DNA from: JAKAIY01 sp036258195 | GTDB lineage: Bacteria > Chloroflexota > Ktedonobacteria > Ktedonobacterales > JADMIN01 | NCBI GenBank assembly: GCA_036258195.1 | Contig: DATAED010000053.1 | Location: forward strand, 1-11,413 | DNA length: 11,413 bases | Reading direction: 5' to 3' | Shown here: positions 1 through 6,216 of the stretch, piece after piece | Layout of the letters: each line of letters starts with the position of its first letter | How positions within the stretch are numbered: the stretch's first letter is position 1 | Translations under genes and position numbers: made by a program | Notes under the pieces: model-generated | Databases searched by the model: none | Seen by the model: only the letters and a program-made list of their open reading frames with translations | What the model was told of the DNA's origin: nothing

Positions 1-65
1 TCCGACGCATCCGTTGCGCCTTGGGGGGCGTCCGGAGCGGGCGTCGAAATCTGGTCATCCGCCAT
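1..65 (-). CDS. N-terminus of an unidentified protein (partial, runs off left edge)
   Basis: An ATG at 65 on the minus strand opens a frame without stops to the window edge, giving 21 residues that begin MADDQISTPAPDAPQGATDA. A GGGAG Shine-Dalgarno sequence lies at 76-80, ten bases upstream, which supports the start. The visible residues are acidic and rich in Ala, Pro and Thr, like a disordered N-terminal tail, and carry no family signature. The start lies 101 nt downstream of the response-regulator stop on the same strand, so the two could share a transcript. A GCGCAG/CTGCGC hairpin (146-163) in the gap has no T-tract. Too short to assign a function; it could be a chance frame, but start, SD and strand agree. 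Confidence 0.45.
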   Translation of the reverse strand, partial: MADDQISTPAPDAPQGATDAS

Positions 66-166
66 GATGTAAGAACTCCCAGTGGGGAGCGCGCCGCAGC
101 AGACAGGTAGCGCGGCGCGGCTTCCGGGTTAGCAGGGCCACAGCCGCGCAGGCGCCGCTGCGCAGA

Positions 167-1156
167 TCAGTGCAGCGGGACGCCAGCAGGCGCAGCATCG
201 GGGCCGTCGGGGCCGCGCCGATCCACATGCCAGGAACTGCCAGGCATGCTCTTGGCGACACGCTTCACCTCGGCGGCGACCCGGCTGACCTCGCCCAGTG
301 AGGCGATGGGGCGACGCTCGTTGGTGACGACGCCAATGGAGAGCGCGACCAGTGGATAGGTCTGGCTCTGGCCGCGCCGATCCACTGCGATCAGTGTACC
401 GCGCTGGAGGTCATCAGGGGAATAGAAGGCGCGACTCTCGGCGTCCCAGCGTTCGATGGCGCGCGTGCAGAGGGCGCTGACGGCCTCTGGCGTGGTCAGC
501 AGGATGAAGTCATCGCCGCCGACATGCCCGATGAAATCGGTCACGCCGCCCAACTCGCGCATGGAGCCATCGACGATGCGCCCGAGCAGACGGATGATGT
601 CATTGCCGCGCACGAAGCCATACACGTCGTTGAAGGCCTTGAAATTGTCCAGATCGAGATAGAGGATCGACCACAAACCCGGCTCGGCCAGCCGCTCCTC
701 GATGGCGCGCTCGATGCGGCGGCCAGAGGGCAGGCCAGTGAGCGGCGAGAGCTGCGATTCCTGCACATGGCGGAGCTGCGTGCGGATGCGCGCCATCAGC
801 TCGTCGCCATTGAAAGGCTTGGTGAGGTAGTCGTCCACATGCGACTCGAAGGCGCGCACTTTGTCGGCGGAGTCGTGTCGCGCGCTGACGACCATGACGG
901 GGATGTGCGCAGTGCGTGCGTTGCCGCGCAGGTTCTGCACGACCTCGAAGCCATCCATGCCGGGGAGCATCAAATCGAGCAAAATGAGCTGCGGGCCCTC
1001 GCGCACGGCCAGCGACACACCCTCTTCACCCGTGCAGGCCACCAGCGAATTGTAGCCCTCGGCCTCCAGCGTGGCGCTGAGCATGCGTGCCACACCAGCG
1101 TCGTCTTCGACGACGAGAATGGTGGGAGGCGGGAGTTCGAGCGCGGTCGCTTGCAT
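167..1156 (-). CDS. Response regulator with REC and GGDEF (GGDDF) domains
   Basis: Two-domain signalling protein, 329 aa, cytoplasmic. Numbered from a GTG two codons upstream of the chosen ATG, residues 14-130 form a receiver domain: acidic pair E19/D20/D21, phospho-acceptor D63 in DLMLPGMDG, S93 and K115 in YLTKPF. Residues 138-310 form a GGDEF domain with LTGLP, DLDNFKAFND and GGDDF at 215-219. Known family role: phosphorylation-controlled diguanylate cyclase making c-di-GMP from two GTP. Here the signature glutamate is aspartate and the upstream RxxD inhibitory site reads GVTD (206-209), so cyclase activity and product inhibition are uncertain; the IGHVGGDDF style also occurs in other GGDEF proteins. 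There is no DNA-binding domain. I chose the ATG at 1156 because GGAGG (1162-1166) lies 5 nt upstream; the GTG at 1162 overlaps that SD. No histidine kinase is adjacent. Confidence 0.93.
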   Translation of the reverse strand: MQATALELPPPTILVVEDDAGVARMLSATLEAEGYNSLVACTGEEGVSLAVREGPQLILLDLMLPGMDGFEVVQNLRGNARTAHIPVMVVSARHDSADKVRAFESHVDDYLTKPFNGDELMARIRTQLRHVQESQLSPLTGLPSGRRIERAIEERLAEPGLWSILYLDLDNFKAFNDVYGFVRGNDIIRLLGRIVDGSMRELGGVTDFIGHVGGDDFILLTTPEAVSALCTRAIERWDAESRAFYSPDDLQRGTLIAVDRRGQSQTYPLVALSIGVVTNERRPIASLGEVSRVAAEVKRVAKSMPGSSWHVDRRGPDGPDAAPAGVPLH

Positions 1157-1264
1157 GCTCACCTCCGTCCCATGTCTGTCTTTTGTTCGTGGTGATGACG
1201 CCCGGCAAGCATCGCGCTGCCGTCAACAGCAGATGTCTGTGAGGGGCCAGGCTCCATTGAGCCA

Positions 1265-1270
1265 TTTATA
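1265..1270 (-). promoter_or_regulatory. Candidate -10 box upstream of the response regulator
   Basis: The minus strand reads TATAAA here (5 of 6 to the sigma-70 consensus), about 109 nt upstream of the chosen response-regulator start. The matching -35 region is poor (TTTCTC at 17 nt spacing). It is the best promoter-like site in the 300-nt gap between the response regulator and the Nudix gene. The rest of the gap holds the composite hairpin repeat at 1345-1457 and an otherwise featureless leader. Confidence 0.3.
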
Positions 1271-1344
1271 CACACAAGAGCGGCTAAGAGAAAGAGGCCC
1301 AGTAGTACTGTGTCAGAGCAGGACTACCTCCGCGCAGCCAGGTA

Positions 1345-1457
1345 GGCTGGCGATTGAAATCGCGACTGGGAGGCCCTTCGGGCCGCGAAGTCCGCCTGCG
1401 CGGACTGGGGTGTAGCTCCCCTCTCCCGCACAGCGGGGGAGAGGCCGGGGGTGGGCG
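1345..1457. repeat. Composite intergenic element of four consecutive hairpins
   Basis: Four inverted repeats follow each other with almost no spacing: GCGAT-TGAA-ATCGC (1350-1363), GGCCC-TTC-GGGCC (1372-1384), AGTCCGC-CTGC-GCGGACT (1389-1406), and CCTCTCCCGC-ACA-GCGGGGGAGAGG (1420-1444, with a two-G bulge). The block ends directly at the stop codon of the Nudix gene. The last hairpin and its flank (CCGGGGGTGGGCGC) are nearly identical to the block before ispD at 6299-6346, so it is dispersed in this genome. From memory, similar GATTGAAATC...AAGTCCGCC...GCGGACT blocks occur between genes in Chloroflexota and cyanobacteria; I cannot confirm this here. No T-tract, so it is not a classic terminator, although it could end or stabilise the Nudix transcript. 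Confidence 0.7.
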
Positions 1458-1922
1458 CTACCCCAGCCGCTGATCTTCGCTGGTGGAGGTGGTCTGCGCG
1501 CGCAGGATGGCCTCTGGCTGGCCGAGGGCGGCGTCGAGCACGCGCTGTCGATGTTTAGGTAGCGTATCCTCTGGCAGCGCATCGGCGGCGAACCAGCCCA
1601 CCTCAGAGATTTCTTCGCTGAGGCCGGGGGTGGCGTCGTCGGCCAGCGCGCAGAGGAAGGTCAGCACCACCTCGCGCTTCTGCGGCTTGGAGTAGACGCC
1701 CACCAGCCGCACGATGCGAGCCTCGACGCCGATCTCCTCACGCACCTCGCGCGCCAGTCCCGCGTCTACCGTCTCGCCCAGCTCCAACCCGCCGCCCGGC
1801 AGATTCCACCAGCCGATGTCGCGCCGACGTGCCAGCAGGTACCGGCCGCCACGCTCGATGATCGCCGAGCAGGCGATGCGGAACACCGCGGAAGGCGTCG
1901 CATCTGGCTTGTCGTCGCCCAC
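1458..1922 (-). CDS. Nudix hydrolase (MutT-like)
   Basis: Small cytoplasmic Nudix-family pyrophosphohydrolase, 154 aa. A complete Nudix box GX5EX7REUXEEXGU spans residues 44-66: G44, E50, R58-E59, E62-E63, G65. These glutamates bind the divalent metals that hydrolyse nucleoside diphosphate-X bonds. The preceding WWNLPGGGLELGE is typical of MutT-like members, which act on damaged nucleotides, NADH or sugar nucleotides; the substrate cannot be read from sequence. Start choice: GGGAGG (1929-1934) abuts an ATG at 1928 with no spacer but lies six bases from a GTG at 1922, so I prefer the GTG; using the ATG adds two residues. The frame stays open upstream into the acetyltransferase region, but that stretch overlaps a better gene. 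The gene is 107 nt downstream of the serine acetyltransferase, same strand. Confidence 0.9.
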   Translation of the reverse strand: MGDDKPDATPSAVFRIACSAIIERGGRYLLARRRDIGWWNLPGGGLELGETVDAGLAREVREEIGVEARIVRLVGVYSKPQKREVVLTFLCALADDATPGLSEEISEVGWFAADALPEDTLPKHRQRVLDAALGQPEAILRAQTTSTSEDQRLG

Positions 1923-1987
1923 TCCCATCCTCCCTGAGCTGGCCGGATTGCTGATCTGTTGATCGCCAGTGTACCACCACGCGCCAC

Positions 1988-2024
1988 CTTCCCCCCCTCT
2001 CTCTGTGTGAGTGAGGCCAGGGCG
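1988..2024. repeat. Possible degraded copy of the C-rich/G-rich palindromic repeat
   Basis: On the minus strand, between the acetyltransferase stop and the Nudix start, the sequence CCTGGCCTCACTCACACAGA is followed by AGAG and a long G-run. This lines up loosely with the hairpin arm and flank of the repeats at 1418-1457 and 6299-6343, but the stem no longer pairs well. Apart from this, the 107-nt gap contains only the Nudix SD. Confidence 0.3.
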
Positions 2025-2029
2025 CAGGC

Positions 2030-2815
2030 TCAGATGGTGTAGTCGAGCAGGAAGGCGCGCTCGTCGTCGAGCTGCGTTTCGAGGTCGGCCTGGGCGCCCT
2101 CGGGGGTCAGCAGGCGCGCGGGTTGCGAGACCACCAGCGAGTGCGGCTGGATGTTCTCCAGCACGAGCGCCATCGCTCCGATCTTGCTGTCGTGGCCCAC
2201 GGTGACGGGGCCGAGGATCGATGCGCCTACGCCAATCGTCACGTTGTCGCCGATAGTCGGGTGGCGCTTGACCCGCCCATCGCGATGCTTCCACCATCCC
2301 GTCGCGCCCAGTGTGACCTGATGGTAGAGCATCACATTGTCGCCAATCTCAGCCGTCTCGCCAATCACCACGCCCGCGCCGTGATCGATGAAAAAGCGCC
2401 TGCCGATCTGCGCGCCGGGGTGAATCTCGATGCCGCCGGTGATGATGCGCCCGACCTGCGAGATGAGCCGCGGCACGAACGGCACGCCCGCGCGATACAG
2501 CCGATGCGCGAGGCGATGCAGCAGGATGGCGTGCAGCCCCTGATAGGTCAACACCTCGAAGACGTTGCGTGCGGCGGGATCTTTCTCGAAGATGACGTCG
2601 ATGTCGGCGGGCCAGCGTGTACGGCGGCGCGGCGCGGCTGGCGGCTGGGCAGGCCCGCTGGCGGCTGCCATGCCAGCCAGATCGGTCGTCGCAGGTTGCG
2701 GAGCATGCGGCGGCATCGCATAGAGGCCACGCTTGCGCGCCTGCTGCTGCTCTTGATCGCTCTGCGCGCCCTCTGAACCCTTGGGTTGTACCTGATGATC
2801 TGATGACCGCGTCAT
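2030..2815 (-). CDS. cysE: Serine O-acetyltransferase
   Basis: Transfers acetyl from acetyl-CoA to L-serine, giving O-acetylserine for cysteine synthesis (EC 2.3.1.30), in the cytoplasm. The 261-aa product has a family-typical core from about residue 68: DPAARNVFEVLTYQGLHA (79-96) in the helical part, HRLAHRLY, then the left-handed beta-helix of hexapeptide repeats starting GGIEIHPGAQIG (127-138) and containing IDHGAGVVIGET (143-154), where D144-H145 match the catalytic Asp-His pair. The short helical domain resembles the Gram-positive/plant-type enzyme more than E. coli CysE. Residues 1-67 are an extra Gln/Ala/Pro/Arg-rich tail, probably disordered. Internal ATGs at codons 34 and 49 lack SD sequences, so the upstream ATG at 2815 is kept, though its own SD (AAGGCGG) is only moderate. 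No cysteine synthase gene is adjacent. Confidence 0.93.
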   Translation of the reverse strand: MTRSSDHQVQPKGSEGAQSDQEQQQARKRGLYAMPPHAPQPATTDLAGMAAASGPAQPPAAPRRRTRWPADIDVIFEKDPAARNVFEVLTYQGLHAILLHRLAHRLYRAGVPFVPRLISQVGRIITGGIEIHPGAQIGRRFFIDHGAGVVIGETAEIGDNVMLYHQVTLGATGWWKHRDGRVKRHPTIGDNVTIGVGASILGPVTVGHDSKIGAMALVLENIQPHSLVVSQPARLLTPEGAQADLETQLDDERAFLLDYTI

Positions 2816-2925
2816 GTCACGCCGCCTTGTCGCTGCTCGCCTGTGATAGTCTGGGATGGGTCGGCGCGCTTCGGACGCGACGGCGCTGTGGCGTCTGGCC
2901 CGCCTGGCTTCAGTCTACTCCAAAA

Positions 2926-2954
2926 ACCGTAACGCTGCGGTGGGGTGGGGTCAA
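2926..2954 (-). promoter_or_regulatory. Weak promoter candidate upstream of serine acetyltransferase
   Basis: The minus strand carries TTGACC (2949-2954), a 17-nt spacer, and TACGGT (2926-2931), about 110 nt upstream of the cysE start. The -35 is good but the -10 matches at only three positions. No cysteine-responsive riboswitch or T-box pattern was recognised in the 161-nt gap between toxin stop and cysE start. Confidence 0.2.
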
Positions 2955-2976
2955 ACTGTGTAAGGCACCGGAGGCG

Positions 2977-3249
2977 TCACAGTCGCTTGGTCAGGTTGTT
3001 GTAGTCCTCGTGAGACCCGATCCAGAACCATGTCACGGTATCGTCGTCGAGAATGCCAAGCGCACGGTAATGCGCTCCGACGCGTGCGGAGTGATACTCG
3101 GGATGCGCCGCGCTCACTTGCTTGAAGTGCAGGCTAGGATGCCGTGGATTCTGGAGGAACAAGCGATATGCGGCGCGCGCCTGCTGCTGCGCTTCAGGTG
3201 GAAGCTGAGAGAAAAGTCGTGCAAATCGTTCGGTGATGTGCGACTTCAC
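2977..3249 (-). CDS. RelE/ParE-superfamily toxin of a type II toxin-antitoxin pair
   Basis: A 90-aa cytoplasmic protein starting with GTG at 3249, four bases inside the antitoxin gene (GTGA overlap), so translation is probably coupled. Residues 6-38 form two helices (ERFARLFSQLPPEAQQQA, then AYRLFLQNPRHPS), followed by beta strands with HSARVGAHYRALG (53-65), TVTWFWIG (71-78) and a C-terminal HEDYNNL (80-86). The order LP..Q..A, NP.HPSL.FK, RVG..YRALG, WFWIG.H..Y fits RelE/ParE-like toxins, many of which cleave mRNA at the ribosome while ParE itself poisons gyrase. Which target applies here cannot be told. A longer reading frame upstream of the GTG overlaps the antitoxin and is rejected. The length is normal for the family and the gene looks intact. 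Confidence 0.85.
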   Translation of the reverse strand: MKSHITERFARLFSQLPPEAQQQARAAYRLFLQNPRHPSLHFKQVSAAHPEYHSARVGAHYRALGILDDDTVTWFWIGSHEDYNNLTKRL

Positions 3250-3488
3250 AGGATGTCGCTCAGGTCGCGCGTTTTGCCCTGCGCCACGTCCTCGCGCGCT
3301 TCGGCGCCCAGTCGCTCCAGCGTCTCCTGGCCAGCGGGACTTCCGACGAGTGCATCCCACTCGCGCTCATCGCGCTGCTCGGCGATCCAATCTTGAATGC
3401 GCTGAGCGAGGTCGCGCTGCGCCTCCTCGGATTGTTTCTGCGCCTGCTCAAATGCGCGCTTCAACTCATCGAGCATCGTCAACTCCAT
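3246..3488 (-). CDS. Antitoxin partner of the RelE/ParE-like toxin
   Basis: An 80-aa, highly charged, mostly helical protein. Residues 5-45 (LDELKRAFEQAQKQ and onward to WIAEQRDEREWDAL) look like a long helix or coiled coil; the rest (GSPAGQETLERLGAEAREDV, then AQGKTRDLSDIL) is a probable toxin-wrapping tail. I recognise no ribbon-helix-helix, HTH or AbrB fold, so its call as antitoxin rests on gene order (upstream, 4-nt overlap with the toxin), size and charge. Two in-frame ATGs (codons 1 and 5) each have a GGAG upstream, with 4 and 6 nt spacing; I use the outer one. The family role is to neutralise the toxin by direct binding and to repress its own promoter, here probably at the inverted repeat at 3506-3523. 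Confidence 0.78.
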   Translation of the reverse strand: MELTMLDELKRAFEQAQKQSEEAQRDLAQRIQDWIAEQRDEREWDALVGSPAGQETLERLGAEAREDVAQGKTRDLSDIL

Positions 3489-3505
3489 TGCGCTCCACCG
3501 GCCGC

Positions 3506-3528
3506 TACTGCTCTACGGCAGTATATCA
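3506..3528 (-). promoter_or_regulatory. Extended -10 promoter with overlapping inverted repeat (candidate TA operator)
   Basis: The minus strand reads TGATATACT at 3520-3528: an extended -10 motif (TGn plus TATACT, 5 of 6 to consensus), with the expected RNA start about 25 nt before the antitoxin ATG. A perfect 6-bp inverted repeat, TACTGC-TCTACG-GCAGTA (3506-3523), overlaps the -10 box and the predicted start site. That is where an autoregulating antitoxin or toxin-antitoxin complex commonly binds. No good -35 is visible, as is usual for extended -10 promoters. The operator role is inferred. Confidence 0.5.
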
Positions 3529-3650
3529 CTGGCACAGAACCTGCCGCCGCCGTTCCAGCTTCCTCACGACCTGCGCAACGTGCTGTCGGGAGTTTGGGGT
3601 GTCACGCAAGGTTTCACATACCTCCACATGGTCGGGCGATAGGCGCAGCG

Positions 3651-3679
3651 TTGCGCATGTGTCGGCGCGCGGGTAAAAT
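3651..3679 (+). promoter_or_regulatory. Probable promoter for the plus-strand gene cluster
   Basis: TTGCGC (3651-3656), a 17-nt spacer and TAAAAT (3674-3679) form a sigma-70-like promoter with a strong -10 and a partial -35, about 110 nt upstream of the ATG at 3790. A small inverted repeat GCGCA-GCGT-TGCGC (3643-3656) overlaps the -35 and could be an operator. The remaining intergenic DNA between the divergent antitoxin and this gene (3529-3640, 3680-3789) shows nothing else I can support. Confidence 0.45.
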
Positions 3680-3789
3680 AGTCAGGTGGGGGCGCGTGAG
3701 GCGCTGCACAGTCGCCAGCGGCGCGCGACCCACGGCGGCCTGATGTCATTTTGAAAGCGACGCACGAGCGAACGCGAGGAGCAGCGGCG

Positions 3790-4608
3790 ATGAGTCTGCG
3801 ATTTGAGCTAGGCGATGCGGACGCGCCACGCGGCCATGCCATCCTCTACGCCCGCCTCTCTGGCCCTGGCGAGCGCTATGTCGCCACCTACTGCGTCACG
3901 CTGCCGATCTCCTTCTCGCTAGGCAAATACCTCCCGCCGATGTTCTCTGGCCAGCTCCCCGCTGAGGCGCTGAACGAAGGCGCCGAGATGAGCGCCATGC
4001 CGATTCCGCCGATGCTGGAGGAGGTCGAGAGCTACGACGCGCTGCGCCAGATGGCCGAGGCGCGCGGCGATGACCTCTGCGACATCGGCACACTGCTCAT
4101 CTCCGATGACACCCAGCGCATGGTCTTCGCCGCCGAGACCTGCGCCGAATATGGCCGCGCCTATGCCGAGTTCCAGCGGCGCTGGGCGACGACCAGCCCC
4201 GGCGGGCGCACCGCCAGCAGCGCGGCGAGCGGCTCAGCGCCCGCCAGCGCCAATAGCGGTCCGCTCGAGGATATGGATCCAGAGATGATCGTCGCCAGCG
4301 CCCTGCCAGAGCGCGATCGCCTCGGCGAGATCGCGCGGCTCGCGGGCCAGGCGCGCTATGCCATCGACGGCCACGATACGCGCTTGCTCACCGAGGTCGG
4401 TGGGCAGTTGCGCATGCTGGCCTCGACGTTGCCAGAGAAGTATCGCGCCGAGCAGTTGGTCGAAGCCGCCATCCAGCCAGATGAGGTCGGCGCCCACCTC
4501 GCGCAACTCTACATCCAGCGGGCCTATCGCCTGCTCGACGAAGACTACATCAACATCCCGCCCATCGAGCAGCAGATACGCGAGTTGCGCGAGCAGAGCG
4601 GCGCCTGA
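3790..4608 (+). CDS. Unrecognised two-part protein with low-complexity linker
   Basis: A 272-aa protein of unknown function. Start: ATG at 3790 with AGGAG eight bases upstream; a TTG 13 codons earlier in frame has no SD. Residues 1-133 look like a mixed alpha/beta domain with notable stretches GHAILYARLSG (15-25), ERYVATYCVTLPISFSLGKY (28-47) and PIPPMLEEVESYDALRQMAE (71-90). Residues 134-157 are a Ser/Ala/Gly/Thr linker. Residues 160-272 are helical and acidic (EIARLAGQARYAI, LLTEVGGQLRMLA, AHLAQLYIQRAYRLLDEDY). There is no signal peptide or membrane segment, so it is probably cytosolic. It is first in the plus-strand cluster, 118 nt before the equally unknown 494-aa gene, which suggests a shared role. 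I do not recognise a family or catalytic motif. Good SD, steady high-GC codon use and length argue that it is real. Confidence 0.85.
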   Translation: MSLRFELGDADAPRGHAILYARLSGPGERYVATYCVTLPISFSLGKYLPPMFSGQLPAEALNEGAEMSAMPIPPMLEEVESYDALRQMAEARGDDLCDIGTLLISDDTQRMVFAAETCAEYGRAYAEFQRRWATTSPGGRTASSAASGSAPASANSGPLEDMDPEMIVASALPERDRLGEIARLAGQARYAIDGHDTRLLTEVGGQLRMLASTLPEKYRAEQLVEAAIQPDEVGAHLAQLYIQRAYRLLDEDYINIPPIEQQIRELREQSGA

Positions 4609-4726
4609 TGGCGCTGCGCCGCAGCCCTGAGACTCTCACAACACCCGTACCGAGCCCGGTCACGCTGGGTGAACGCCAGCCAGCGCAGATACACGAGCGG
4701 ATACAGTAAAGGAGCGACGAGAGCGC

Positions 4727-6211
4727 ATGTCGATGATGCTCTATGCGGACACTACCCCCCTCGCCAACGCTATCGCCAGCGGCGACGAGTCGGCGGTCAT
4801 CAGCGAGACCCTCAAGCTGCTGGGCCAGCGCAACCTGAAACCATCGAAGGTCGGTGGCCGCGTAGGGATCGATGCGCTGCGTGGCGGCGCCACCCCGCGT
4901 GGGCTGGGCGCGCTGGCCGTCAGCGGGCGCATCGCCGACTGGATGAAGGCCATCCCGCTGGGGCCAGAGCCAGGCGAGGAAAATCGCCGCCAGCTCGCGC
5001 CCGCCGTGCCGCTCGTGCAGGGCTTCCTGGCGACGCAGGCCGCCGTGCGCGCCAGTGTGCAGCAGGGTGAGCCAGCGCTGCCAGAGCCGATGGAGCCGAT
5101 GGAGATTCCTGGCGGCAAGAGCGTCCACGATGCCGTCGGCGAGGCTTTCGCCGCGCACGATGTCACGATGATGCAGCGCGTGCTGCTGGGGCTGAACGCT
5201 ACCGGCGCCGACTATCGCGCCGTGCTCGAAGCCATCTACGTCGCGCTGCGCTTCCGCTTCGTTGGCGCAGGCGCCCCGTTGACCGCCATCGTCTCTGCCA
5301 AGGAGATCATGGATATGGCCGAGTGGGGCGGGCGCTATCTGGCGTTCATTGGCTGGGCCACCAAACAGCTTGGCGACACGACGCCCAACGGTCAGATCGG
5401 CGAGACCGCCAAAGCCTATGCCAGCGACCCCGCCCACGACCTCGCCTGGATGAAGACCCGCCTGTCGATTCCCGCCGAGGAAAACGCCGGAGCGAACTAT
5501 CAGCGTGCGCTGCTGGCGGGCGATGCGATGGCGGCCTGCGACGCTACACTGGCGGCGCTGCGCGCAGGCGCGACCCCGCTGGGCATCGTGAGTGGCATGG
5601 CGCTGGCCGTCGCCGAGCGCATCACCTCCGCGCCGCTGGGCGACGCCGCTGCGCTGAGCGCCGCCGGGCAGACGCTGCTCTATGTTCACGGCGTGGGCAC
5701 GGTGATGCGCCAGACGCAGCACCACGCTGTCTGGCCGATGCTCTACACCGCAGCGGTGGCCGTCAACGCGCTGGGCGCGAGCATCCCAGCGGGCGCGACC
5801 GCGCTGCCTGCCGCCACCTCGATGCCCGTCTCCGGCGGCCTGATCGGCAGCACGCTGATCCGCACGGTGGAGCAGAGCGCCGTGGCGGGCGATACGCCGG
5901 GCGCGCTGGCGGCGGCGAAACGCTTCATGCAGATGGAGAACACGCCGCGCGCCTTCGCTGGCGTGATCGGCCAGGTGGCCGCGCGCACCGACGCCAGCGG
6001 CGCAGGCGAGACGGCCAGCGTGGCGCAGTTGGTCGCGGCGGTGGCGGAGGAATATCTCTCGCTCAAGCCCGCACTGGCCAGCAATGGCCAGAACGCCCTG
6101 CTCAGCGCCGGTGTGCGGCTGGCGACCGAGCTGCGCGGCGATACGGGGCTGGCCGACCGCGTGGATGCCGCTATCGAGAAGAGCGTCAGCGTGCAGGCGG
6201 GCCGCAACTAA
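4727..6211 (+). CDS. Unrecognised all-helical protein built from four ~122-residue repeats
   Basis: A 494-aa protein with no signal peptide. Four sections share the pattern A...aGD...A......L...g......V...I..A.R, centred on G19-D20, H144-D145, G265-D266 and G388-D389; the spacing is 125, 121 and 123 residues. Examples are ANAIASGDESAVISETL, VGEAFAAHDVTMMQRVL, YQRALLAGDAMAACDATL and VEQSAVAGDTPGALAAA. Each core is followed by two or three further Ala-rich helices, so an alpha-solenoid or fourfold pseudo-symmetric helical bundle is likely. Repeat 3 alone carries a His-rich stretch (H321, H332, H333). The helical pattern vaguely recalls questin-oxidase-like proteins, but I cannot support that call. 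A Pro/Glu/Met stretch (116-128) separates repeats 1 and 2. SD GGAG at 4711-4714 is rather far (12 nt) from the ATG. The 118-nt gap upstream holds only small hairpins (for example CGCTGG/CCAGCG, 4663-4685). Confidence 0.87.
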   Translation: MSMMLYADTTPLANAIASGDESAVISETLKLLGQRNLKPSKVGGRVGIDALRGGATPRGLGALAVSGRIADWMKAIPLGPEPGEENRRQLAPAVPLVQGFLATQAAVRASVQQGEPALPEPMEPMEIPGGKSVHDAVGEAFAAHDVTMMQRVLLGLNATGADYRAVLEAIYVALRFRFVGAGAPLTAIVSAKEIMDMAEWGGRYLAFIGWATKQLGDTTPNGQIGETAKAYASDPAHDLAWMKTRLSIPAEENAGANYQRALLAGDAMAACDATLAALRAGATPLGIVSGMALAVAERITSAPLGDAAALSAAGQTLLYVHGVGTVMRQTQHHAVWPMLYTAAVAVNALGASIPAGATALPAATSMPVSGGLIGSTLIRTVEQSAVAGDTPGALAAAKRFMQMENTPRAFAGVIGQVAARTDASGAGETASVAQLVAAVAEEYLSLKPALASNGQNALLSAGVRLATELRGDTGLADRVDAAIEKSVSVQAGRN

Positions 6212-6216
6212 CCGAT

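Noticed and set aside
146..163. GCGCAG/CTGCGC hairpin as a terminator of the response regulator
   Set aside because: No T-tract follows on the minus strand and another same-strand frame begins 80 nt on, so termination is not supported.
55..261. 68-codon minus-strand frame
   Set aside because: It overlaps the end of the response regulator, is Arg/Ala/Leu-rich with no family pattern, and has no good SD.
524..1195. 223-codon plus-strand frame
   Set aside because: Antisense to the response regulator, whose REC and GGDEF motifs are unmistakable; the product is His/Gln/Arg-rich without motifs.
1350..1363. GATTGAAATC motif resembling the end of some CRISPR repeats
   Set aside because: It is a single short hairpin within a composite palindrome, with no regularly spaced repeats or spacers.
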